A stretch of 64,000 bases of DNA from Nymphaea colorata. Lineage: Eukaryota; Streptophyta; Magnoliopsida; Nymphaeales; Nymphaeaceae. The stretch covers positions 18,224,848-18,288,847 of the forward strand of contig NC_045141.1 of NCBI RefSeq assembly GCF_008831285.2, in the 5' to 3' direction. The notes below the pieces were generated by a model. It was given only the letters and a program-made list of their open reading frames with translations. It searched no databases and was not told the DNA's origin. Below, piece after piece: positions 48,738 through 58,288 of the stretch (the first letter of the stretch is position 1; the number at the start of each line of letters is the position of its first letter). The translations under genes and the position numbers were made by a program.

Positions 48738-51644
48738 CCGTACCCCTGCACCCAAGATTTTTGAAAATGGTCAGTACCCGTACCCATGCCTATGTGACAT
48801 AGGGCAGCACCATATTTCCTACTTGGAACTCAATCTGCTAATGATTTTGGCTTTTGGGAATAATAATATGCATAAACCTTTTTTTTGTCTCAAACGTGTA
48901 GAAAACGTGGTTAGAAAATATCTTCAACAATCAAATATTTGGGCAGGATGTGATTTGAATAGAGTCTTGCATAAGTGACTTTGCAGCTGATAAAAACTTT
49001 GGTAAAACTATATATAAGCATCAGCAGGTTGTTGGTTCTGTTGACTTTCAGAGAACTGCCCACTGAAAGGGCAACAGCTCATTTGTAAATCTTGTACCAT
49101 GTATTTTGCACTGTCTGGTGAAGGTTGTGGTCATCCAATTTGCTAATTGAATTGATGCCTATGTCACAAAAATACTCCATTGTGAGGCATCCTCTCATAT
49201 ATATATTACATCAGCAAATTCTATAGAAATTTCTGAATCCATGAATTCTACCACATTCCTGCATTTATCTAGCAGAACATGATAAATTTTCAAATTTCTG
49301 GTATATCTATTTTTCTCTCATTTTGATCATATGAAAACATGTGTATTCAACCACCTGTATTCATACATATTCAGGTAGTTACATTAATGTGCAGGTTTTA
49401 CCAACGTTTGCTGTCTTATTTCCATTTCAACTTGTCAATCAGCTTATGCGATTGCCAGGTCTTCAGTAAGTGAACCTTGCAAGCTAAAAGAACTGTTATT
49501 TGGTTATAGTCAAAAGTGGCCATAAAATTTCCAGTGTGGTCTCAGGCGTTGTGGTTTCTATTAACTAACAACATTCCATGAGTTCAAAGTTCAAACTGCT
49601 TGATCTTTGATTTTTGATAATTTAATCAGGTTCAATCCAGCTTTACTATTACATGGCCAACAATATCTGGAGATTTGCAAGCCTCTTCCCACAAGTTGCA
49701 ATGTAAGATCTTACCATTTGTTAGAAACTCCTATAAGGCTATACCATGTGAAAAGGTTAGAGAGTAGAATTGGGATCCTGTGAAAGTGCACGAATTCTGT
49801 TGAATGGATTGCTGAGTAGTTCACACAGCCCATATTGATCATTTGTTATCGATGTCTTTGACATCCTTCATCCTTGTCCAAGAGGTGGTTCTAGATTCAT
49901 TGTAGTATCAACAATGGGCTTAGATTTACAAAAGGTTGTAGAATGATTCTGAGCTAGATGCCTGGAGTAATTATAAAACGTAAAGGTAAGAAGGTAGGTG
50001 GCTCCAGAAGATGTGTTATATCATTTGAGAAAATATTGCAGAACACACCTAAATATTTGGTAATAATAACACATATAAGATTTCAAGATTGTAAAAGCAC
50101 ACCTAAGATTGTTATGATTAATTAAAAAGGTCCATGAGTTTCTTTTCTGTTAGATCAGCTGCTAAATTAATGAAAATTTTTACCTCTCCGTATGTACTCA
50201 TCTAAACCTTAAAATATCTTTAGTTCTTATTCAAATATACCTAAGTATAAGAGTATGCCTAAAGTTGGTTGAAATAAAAGATTGCATTTGAATTTTCGAG
50301 CATGACCACAAAAATTTCATCAACCTAGTTTTTGACACAATTGGAAAAAGAGCAATTGATCTAAAATGTTTAACTTGCCTCAAGGGGCATAGCTTAGCTG
50401 GTCGGGCTAGGGGCCTGTATAAGGCAGGTCTTTAGTTCGATTCCCGTGGGCGCTATGCTCCTGTGTCTTAAGGTGGTAGGGCGCGGCATCCAAGTTGAAG
50501 GGTGCACCGTTCTATCACTGACACCGACACAACTCAAGACCCCAGAGGCAAGGGGAATGGGGGGCCCTTTGGGCCTCGCTTCGGGCGGTGGGATGATCCT
50601 CTCGTGCACCCGAACTTGCCCTCAGGGCTTTGTACAAGGTTCTTGGCTTTTAGCTATCAGGTAGTTGGTTTCTTATTGTTGGGCCATTATAAATTTGCAT
50701 AAATCAAGTGCATCTTAATGAAACAAGAACATGGACATTTAGAGCATAATATACAACTTTATATAGCCATCCCATATGTAGTTTATCTTGTTACACCTTA
50801 TAGTTCTTATGGAATTGCTTATTTATTCAGGTAAGAAATGAAGCAGTTGTTGCTGGCCTTCATGATAAAGGTATTTTTTTTTTCTCCTTTGAATGCATCA
50901 TGCCTTAGGCAAGTTAAATGTTTAAAGATGTGACCTATATGGCCATACATATGTGTAATGCCCCACTATAAGAAGTTTAGTTTTGTATTGAAGATTGTGG
51001 GAAATCTTCAAAGGCTTATAAAGGGGTTGACTAAGTGGTTGATTTTCCTGGTTCCTAGCATTTTTTAGGTTATAATCGAAGCTATTAGAGGGTAGATTCA
51101 GATTCGTCATGCCGGGAGCCCAAGCGTGGTGTGTTCGATTCTTACAATAGCATCTGAAAATGGTTTAACAATCGGACCCAGGTTCCTACATGCATAGATG
51201 AATATACCTTGAAGGGGTGGATTGTAACTCCTCACTATAAAAAGTTTAATCTCATATTGACGATTGTGAAAGTCTTCAAAGGCTTATAAAGGGAGTTAGT
51301 TTAGTAGTTGATAGTCCTGATTATTAGCCTTTTTAAGATTGGAGCTGAAGCTGCTATGAGGGCTGGCTGGGATCATCAAACCCACAGCCCGAGCTCAATG
51401 TGGAAGTTGGTCGGGGTGTTACAATATATTACAGTATATATTGAAATCAGCCATGGCTAAACATTTAAAAGCTGTGGCCTAAATATACTATAAACCATTG
51501 CTAATACCATAAAGTGTTGCTGTATCCACAAACTGTTGTTAGTGCTTCCTTCATAGTGTTTTAGCAACAATTTCTAAATATTTTGTCATCTAATAAACAG
51601 CTTATTTCAATTCCTTCATATATATATATATGTATATACATATA

Positions 51645-51678
<34 letters not shown>

Positions 51679-54600
51679 GAGGGCGGGGTGGTGGTGGAAG
51701 GAATGGGTTCAAGCAATCCCATTTGGGACTGGTTTATTTTCACCCCTCTTTTCCTGTCACTAGATTTTTCTTTATCACCTTTCATTTTTCCCCTCTCAAC
51801 AACCAACTTAGCCACCCTAGGATTGGTGATGGAGCTTTTTTTGCTCATTTCCTGTATATATTTCATACCTCCTTTTAAATTTGCAGTGTTGCCACCAAGA
51901 GTTTGTTAAGAAGAAACAAAAATCTTGGCACGAGAAGAGCCTTAGTAAAGTAATCTGCTAGCTGAAACTTTGAATAAACATATGGCAATTCAATGGTCTT
52001 CTTGGGAAATTCTTCACAAACATAATGGCAATCTATTTCAATATGCTTAGTTTGCTCGAGGAATGTATGTTTTTTGTGTATACAAATTTTACTTTTGTAA
52101 TTACAACCAAGTTTTTTTTTTTCTTTTTTTAAAAAAATCCCTATATCATGGAGAAAACTCTTTATCCTTGCCATGGCACAATACTTAGCTCCGGGATAGA
52201 GAGGGCCTTTGTTGCTTCTTACATCTCTATGATACTAAAGAATTACTTAAAAGCCTATAAAAACCAGTAGTAGATTTGTAATTCATCCCAATGGAGAGGA
52301 AGATAATACAAATTTCCTTTGTTTGTAGTGCACTTGATATACTCCATGTGAACCAAACTTAGAGCTTTGAAATTGGGTTTAAACATTAACATGCTTTATA
52401 TCTGGTCTAGTAATAGACAAATATGCTGAGATCCCAACAACTGCTGAAAAGAAATAGGATTCTCCAAACATTCTCCACCATCATTTTTCGTCTGTACTCT
52501 AAAAGTTTTAGGTGTATCTGTTTTCTTTTCCCGCTGATCGAAGATTCTAGATCTTGTGATAAAATTCATTTCAAATTTGTTGTGACAAAAACTAAGTTAA
52601 ATAACCTAAATTAGGCAATTTAATTTTTTCATCATAAAAGTTCTTGACTTGATGTGTTACATTTTTATCATATCATCAACATAAAATAGCAAAGTAACAA
52701 TTCCTGGATGAGCATTTTTAACAAAAAGGGTGGAATTAGAATAACAAGATTTAAGCTTATGTTCAAACATGACCATAGTGAACCTATTAGTCCAAGTTTT
52801 GGAGCTTGTTCAAAACCAAAGAACTTTACGAATAGAGATGTTGAAACGTGGAGGAGCATCTGCTTTTACTTCACTTAGATTCCATTTGGAAAAACATCTT
52901 TTACATTCATTTGAAATATGAGCCATTTGTTCATGAAAGCAATTATTAATTTATTATCAAGGTTCTTAGTGAGGTCAAGCACTAGGTGCAAAGATTTTTT
53001 TTTTCATAATCTATTCTGTGCTCTTGAGAATAGTCGTAATGTATAAGTTTGACCTTGTTTCTTTAAAGAGACCTATTACTTCTATGTTTACCTTATAGAT
53101 CCAATTATAACCTATTTATTGTTTTTTCTCTCTTAGTAGCCACCAAATTTCCCAAGTTTTGCATTTTTCTAAGGCTTCTCCATTGTTCTCATGATATACT
53201 CATCATAGGAGGAATCCTCTTTAAAATACTATTCCTAAACCAGATTGCTTGTCAATTTCCATATATTAGAATGTCCTAATGTTTCTGTTTAATGTCTTTT
53301 CTTCTATAAGGTGATTTCATCGGTACAAATGAATGAAGCGGTTTTACTGATCAATTAGATTAATCATGCACTGAAATTTTAATCTTGCAAAATTTCCTGG
53401 TTATGATGCAAGTTTATCTTTAATTTTGTAGGGAAGGCGGCTGTTATTGAGATTGAAACTACTAGTTATGACAGGGAGTCTGGTGAAGCTCTTTGCAAAA
53501 ACCGGTTAGATATAAAAGCCGCATGTTCGGGTTCACAATAAAGTATAAACCTATAAAAATCTATCATATTATTGCTGACAACATTCATATTGCAGGAGCA
53601 CTCTGTATTTACGTGGTGCTGGTGGTTTCTCAAAGTCATCATCTATGTACACATATTCCAGGAATGCAGCAAAGATGAATTTCTCAACTGGGTTCCCTGA
53701 CACTCCACCGTTTGCAATTCATGAGGAATCTACACAATCATCTCAGGTATTGTAGACATAAAGTATTCAATTTGAAGCTTTACACTAATTTCATGTCTTG
53801 AATATTTTGTGTTTAGGAATTAGGACAAGAGCCATCTGTATATGCATTTTTTATCTATAGCTGCTGTGCCAAACGGAATTTTCCTTTTTAGGCATTTAAG
53901 ACAAATGCATTTGCATATTATGAGCTGCATCCTTTTTGGAAGTTTTCTAACTTTTGTAATGAGTTTGCCGTTTCATGTAATTTATATCATTCTTGGTCAT
54001 TTACTTTAGTTACCTCTTTTTGCTTTTGTATATTTAACAGTGTCTAGTCAAGCCAGTTGTGACAAGTGGACCGTGGTGACAATATTTGGATATAGCATCC
54101 CTTCAAACCTTAAGGGTAGGAAAGAACCAACTTGGGTCTGGGCTGCACATTGAGTTTGGCTTATTGTCTAAGCATAGCATGGGAACGATTGAGGGCTTAA
54201 ATGAGCCTTCAATCACCAGCCCTAAAGTGACCTCAGCTAAGGAGTTGGCTCTGAACTAACCGCAAAATTAGTTCACTCAGAGAGACCCGATTAGGCTTGG
54301 TTAATGTTAAGTTTTTTTTCTATCGGATAAACTTTCCTCTGTCAATTTTCACTGGAATTAATTGTCTGTTATTAAATTAAATGTGATTTTATGAACATTC
54401 AAAGATCCCTCCCCCCACAACCAACAGGAAAGAAAAGGAAAATTGCCACATCAAGCAGAAGCTCCTAAACCCTAGATGCAAGGATCATCTTTCATGATAT
54501 CTAAGCCATGGAAGTTCTGTTAAGCTTGGAAACTTAGTGGGCCTGATTTCTCCCCACAGGTGTTCAAACCCAAAGATTGAATCTGATCACATGCCTACAA

Positions 54601-56590
54601 TCTTATTTGCTTCCATGGTTCTTTAGTACTTGTTTTCGTATCATGGCAGTCATACATATTTTACCAATGATACTATTGTCTCAAGACATAATACGAGGCC
54701 CCCGATTAACTGTTAGGCCCATCCACAAGAGGCAACATTTGGACATAACTTTACTTTCAGTTAATTCATTAGTGGCCTTGTTATGATTACCTCAAACTTG
54801 TTTCTTCTCAAACTGATCTTAGTCTATCTTTAAGCTTTTTGTTAATATATTGTAGTATTATATTGTTTCCTTATGCTGGCAATTTCTTCACATGAACAAC
54901 CTTTTTCAGCTAAAAGGTTATTTTAAATCATAACTACAGGCACTGTTGTATCGTCTATCTGGTGATTATAACCCTTTGCATTCAGATCCTGTAGTTGCCA
55001 ATATTGCAGGGTAAGTATCAGTTTGGCTCCCAAAGGTTGTCCTTGTTATGTGATATCAGCTAATGACTTGCAGTACTGTTTTACTGTTCCCCAGCTCTTC
55101 TGCTATCTTATTTTCTTTATGGTAAATACTTGATTTGACATTAATGTCAACAGCAAGTTAGTGTATGCGTTATATTTTTTCAGAGAAAACCTGGGATCTT
55201 TTGTCCTCCTCATTTGGCAGATTGGTATTTAAAATTTTTTGACTGCCTTGTTTGTCAGTAGCGTTATTTGTTGTAAAAGCTCTATGGCATTCACCTTTAC
55301 ATGCTGTACAATATAAATTTTCCATCGACGAATGGCATAGTTCAATGCAACTAAAGTTGAGCTTGTTTCTGTAATTGTTCAGTGTTTTGTTGCCCTTCAT
55401 GTACTCCAATTTTGTGTGCTTGTCTTCATGGCCATCTACTGCATTTATGGATATATTAATATGGATTAGGTTGCCTGAAACTCATTTTATGCTCATCTAC
55501 AGTTTTTATGTGCAATAGTAGCCATGCTTCTGTTACACCTAATGGCAGCTGTAAAATGAGGGTAATTGTTGGGAGATTGTCATCTACTTTTCCGTTATTA
55601 CTACATTTAGGTTGTACAGTCAATTTTCTAGAGGTGCTGGAGCAATAACCAATTCTAGCTGAAAGACATGAGAAATTTGGTAGATTATCACTTAATTATT
55701 GTATTATCTGTTGAAATTTCTGAATGAGCTTTCATGCACTCACACACGTGATGAAAAAGTGTTTTGCAATATGACTGAACGTTTAGATTTATCTCTTTAT
55801 CCTTGAGGCTTTTTCATACTTCCATTGTGGATGTTATTGCAAGTTCAAATGGTAAGAAGACGCAAAGATTCGTGGACCCAAATTTGTATGCACTCGTTTA
55901 CATTTAGAATGCTTTCTCTCTCTCTCTGTTTCTCTCTCTCTCTCTCTCTCTCTAACTCTCATCCACAACACGTTGCAATGAATTTAGTATTAGCTTGGTA
56001 TTCTTTACCTCCACTAGGGAGGTGCAGAGGAAATCTTTGCTGTGAACACCTAGCAAGGTTGCATTTTTACTATTAGCTTGTACTCTTTATCTTCACTCAT
56101 ACTTGGAAGTTCAGAGAAAATCCTATGCTGAAACGAGGTTTTCTCCATCCTTAATCTCATGCACCTATACCAAAAGCAAAGCACTTTCTTTGGGAGGTCT
56201 GAATAGTTTCCTCGCTTGACATATTCAAAAAATGTCTCTTCAAGGTTCTCTCGCCCGATATTGCATGGCCTGTGCACATTAGGATTTGCAGTTCGTGCAG
56301 TCATCAAGTGTTGCTGTCATGGCGAGCCGAACATGGTGAAGAGCCTAATGGGTCGCTTCCTCTTGCATGTTTATCCTGGGGAGACCTTGATTACAGAGAT
56401 GTGGTTAGAACAAGAGAGGTACAAAAGACATGTATTTGCTTGCATCAATTATGTTAGACCCTCTACTCACAACTGCTACTAATTCTTTTTCATGTTTCTC
56501 AGGGTGGTGTACCGCACTATGGTGAAAGAGAGGAGCCAGGCTGTGTTTTCTGGTTTTGTGGTGTTAAACCGTTTACCTTCAGCCATGTGA
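46542..56590 (+). CDS. ECH2: Peroxisomal enoyl-CoA hydratase 2 (MaoC-type, ECH2)
   Basis: Eleven exons encode 308 residues: 46542-46598, 46768-46790, 46993-47098, 49395-49465, 49630-49702, 50831-50870, 53432-53504, 53596-53746, 54940-55010, 56245-56418 and 56503-56590 (TGA). All phases agree and the length matches plant ECH2. The enzyme is a monofunctional (R)-specific 2-enoyl-CoA hydratase that lets peroxisomal beta-oxidation handle cis-unsaturated acyl chains and is implicated in IBA-to-auxin conversion. The fold is a double hotdog: an N-terminal half (DVVLYALGVGAC, VLPTFAVLFP, LLLHGQQYLEI) and a C-terminal MaoC half with the hydratase-2 motif YRLSGDYNPLHSDP (catalytic Asp207 and His212), RPILHGLCTLGFAV and YPGETLITEMW. 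Exon 2 is a 23-nt micro-exon, needed for GDFTYSER. Exon 6 begins GTAAGA directly after its acceptor. The last three residues are SAM rather than the usual SSL/SKL-type peroxisomal signal. Introns 3 and 6 are loaded with transposable elements. Confidence 0.95.
47179..47220 (+). repeat. (TG)n-(TA)n microsatellite in ECH2 intron 3
   Basis: A run of TG dinucleotides passes directly into TA dinucleotides shortly after exon 3. It is followed at about 47315-47347 by (CAAA)n-(CA)n. These are simple repeats in intron sequence. Confidence 0.85.
48228..48607. mobile_element. Inner MITE of the same family, nested in the outer one
   Basis: The element starts CTAAGTCATACGGGTGCGGATACG and ends CGTATCCGTGTGACATAG, inverted relative to each other. 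A perfect 8-bp target duplication TTTATTTG flanks it (48220-48227 and 48608-48615). It is 380 bp long, non-coding, rich in GGATACGGG-type words, and sits inside the related 860-bp element. Confidence 0.9.
48673..48735. repeat. (AT)n microsatellite
   Basis: About 30 uninterrupted TA/AT units lie inside the outer MITE, to the right of the nested one. Its length makes it likely to be polymorphic and prone to assembly error. Confidence 0.9.
50384..50650 (+). mobile_element. tRNA-derived SINE, copy 1, ECH2 intron 5
   Basis: The head has a polymerase III A-box-like TAGCTTAGCTGGT (50390-50402) and a B-box GTTCGATTCCC (50435-50445), about 33 bases apart as in tRNA genes. The head is followed by a body with no tRNA fold. 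A diverged relative occurs at 56985-57228, showing that this is a dispersed family and not a tRNA gene. The element lies in the plus orientation, the same as the host gene. The 3' boundary is approximate; no A-tail is preserved. Confidence 0.75.
50954..51423 (+). mobile_element. Miniature LTR (TRIM-like) element, ECH2 intron 6
   Basis: Two direct repeats of nearly equal length, 50954-51146 (193 bp) and 51233-51423 (191 bp), each begin TGTAA and end TTACA, the TG...CA ends of LTRs. Each has CACTATAA-AAGTTTA, CTTCAAAGGCTTATAAAG with a TATA-like core, and a common tail. Between them are only 86 bp, ending in a purine-rich GAAGGGGTGGA directly before the second repeat, where a polypurine tract belongs. 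Flanking pentamers ATATG and ATATA match at 4 of 5. I could not identify a clear tRNA primer-binding site. The LTRs have diverged noticeably from each other. Confidence 0.75.
51617..51676. repeat. (AT)n-(TG)n microsatellite in ECH2 intron 6
   Basis: A short AT run is followed by a long uninterrupted TG run and then a G-rich stretch. Both strands give spurious open frames across it, rich in Val/Cys or Thr/His, which are not genes. Confidence 0.85.
51875..53245 (-). mobile_element. Decayed Ty1/Copia pol fragment, minus strand, ECH2 intron 6
   Basis: Read on the minus strand from high to low coordinates, fragments in the Copia order appear. Near 53245-53080 is a segment like the start of the reverse transcriptase domain, with KTWE and IGYNWIYK words. 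Near 52900-52850 a QMNVKDVFPNG-like word follows. Near 52810-52690 come FGFEQAP and a YVDD-like word. Near 52175-51880 is an RNase H tail with TKHIEIDCHYV and QLADYFTKAL. Frameshifts and stops break it throughout, so it is a dead fragment. It lies opposite to the host gene, inside a 2.6-kb intron. LTRs belonging to it were not found. Confidence 0.85.
55919..55952. repeat. (CT)n microsatellite in ECH2 intron 9
   Basis: A CT-dinucleotide run interrupted once by GTTT lies in the intron between exons 9 and 10. It has no evident function. Confidence 0.7.
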
Positions 56591-58288
56591 ATTCTGTTTT
56601 TTATGTGAAAAATGATCACAATAATCTTGTTTGGATGCAATGAGCAGATCTATATACAATCCAATTGCAACCTAATTGACATCCTTTGCTTCAGATGGAG
56701 AAAGCCTATGGTTTAAGATTTAAAGGAAACTGAAAAAAAAGGTTCTGGTAGGCCTATGCCTTCAGCTTTAATGCGTAGAGAATTACCCTTTTGTTGAAAA
56801 AGAAAAAGATTTAAAACTTGATTCCAGCTTCATTTTGGTTTTCTGCTAGTAGCACGTGAAGGTAGATCTTGCCATTGGATTGACCCAACGCAACCTGAAA
56901 AGGTGTATTAGTCTCCATCTTTGGTTCTATAATTGAATTTAATTGTGGTTGTGATTTTTGAAGTGCTAGATTAAGCAGCCTCAAGGGTGTAGCATAACTG
57001 GTCAGGGTAGAGATCGTTTAGACAGTGTATTTCTGTTTTGATTCCCATGGATGCCACTCTCCTGGGCATTAAGTCTGTAAAGTTGAATGCAGCCTGCTGT
57101 GCACCTAGGCCTCGATATAGCCCAGGACCCTGGAGGTAGAAGGAGTGGAGGGGCCTTCGAGCCTCATCTGGTGGTGAATAATTTCTTGCTCTCCTGAAGT
57201 GCTATTCATCGGTAAAAAAAAAAAAAAATCATCAATTTTTATAGGCACCTGGAAGTGCTAGTTTAAACAGAGGTGGAAATGGATTTTTTAGTTTTTGGCC
57301 CACTTTTTACCTATAATTTTAAGAGAAGTATGTATTTTTTAAATTGTCTAAATAAAGCCACACTTTTGGGCTTGAAGTAAATTTTTTGTAACTTAAACTT
57401 CTTGTTCTGAATATCACTCTGCATCAAATTACATTAACAATCTTCACTCATGACCCCCCTTATTGTTTTACGCTTTCCCTTGTCAAGTAGCTGGACTTAA
57501 AAAGATGTTTGACAGGCTTGGTACTCTCCTTCTGGCAGAGAAGGGGGAAAAATATTCCTCTCCTATCCAACACGAACGAAGGGTGAGCATGTTCTTTCCC
57601 ACTTTACATGAGGATCTAGCTATTTTACTGCGATAAACTCGTCCAACGTAGAGAATTCGATAATCTAGAGTGCATTTATTTACAATTTGCGAACATGGAG
57701 TTTTAACTGTAATCTAGAACCTAAGCATTTTGCTTCCTTAGTTCAGTACAAATATTGGCTCCAATTTTTCTCTTTTATGTATAAGAAAATGATTCTCGCA
57801 GTCGAAGCATTTGATGTCTGGTGTCGTAAATTACTTACTAATATAAATAGATGCAGAGCACATAAAAATATAAGGATAGAATAATCGGAATCTTGATGTC
57901 TAAATTGAAGTTTATGAGTTGAAAATGTTAAGGTTGGAGATATATCAAAGAAGCCGAAGCTTCTTTCATTTTCTCAGATGCCAGGATATTTCGAGGCCTG
58001 AGTAAAAAGCACGACGATATTTTTAGCTAAATATATAATTTTTGAGTGAAAGTTACTCAGTATTTTAAGTCCCATGTCCATAACAAAAATATTATATTAG
58101 TATTCAAAAATATGTCCTGGTGAAAAAAGTGAATTCAAATATGGACGTTGGAATATGGCTGCAAATTAAACGTTTAAAATACATTTATTTAAAATTTCAC
58201 TAACACAAGCTTTTAAAAATCTTATTTTTAAGAAGAATTGAAGATGAGAGAGGGAGAGAGATCTGGCAGCAGGTCTGTCTCCCACAAA
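56591..58288. other. Spacer between ECH2 and the UPF0548 gene, with SINE copy 2
   Basis: The left part carries the ECH2 3'UTR. Apart from the SINE at 56985-57228, the spacer is AT-rich with no supported gene. The right end, about 58240-58288, is purine-rich and should be the leader of the next gene. Confidence 0.5.
56985..57228 (+). mobile_element. tRNA-derived SINE, copy 2, with A-tail
   Basis: This copy aligns along its length with the one at 50384-50650. Shared words include a GTAGCATAACTGGTC A-box region, a decayed B-box (GTTTTGATTCCC), the CCTGGAGGTAGAAGG region and a GCCTC-GG-GGTG stretch. It ends in a run of 15 A at 57214-57228. Near-identical 19-mers beginning GAAGTGCTAG flank it (56960-56978 and 57252-57270, 17 of 19), possibly a target duplication, although the right one is offset from the A-tail by about 23 bases. 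Confidence 0.75.

Larger units (their letters stand above)
47943..48802. mobile_element. Outer MITE with CTAWGTCA termini, in ECH2 intron 3
   Basis: The left end reads CTAAGTCACATGGGTAC; the right end, reverse-complemented, reads CTATGTCACATAGGCATGGGTAC, the same with one six-base difference. Flanking octamers GGCAGGAC (47935-47942) and GGCAGCAC (48803-48810) match at 7 of 8, as a hAT-type 8-bp target duplication would. The interior contains short words such as TACCCGTAC, a long (AT)n run and a second element of the same family. There is no coding capacity. Confidence 0.8.

Noticed and set aside
50384-50460. Functional tRNA gene
   Set aside because: A and B boxes are present but no full cloverleaf or acceptor pairing follows, and a related long copy exists at 56985, so it is a SINE head.
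51561-51909. Frames across the TG repeat on both strands
   Set aside because: They are translations of a microsatellite and neighbouring intron sequence.
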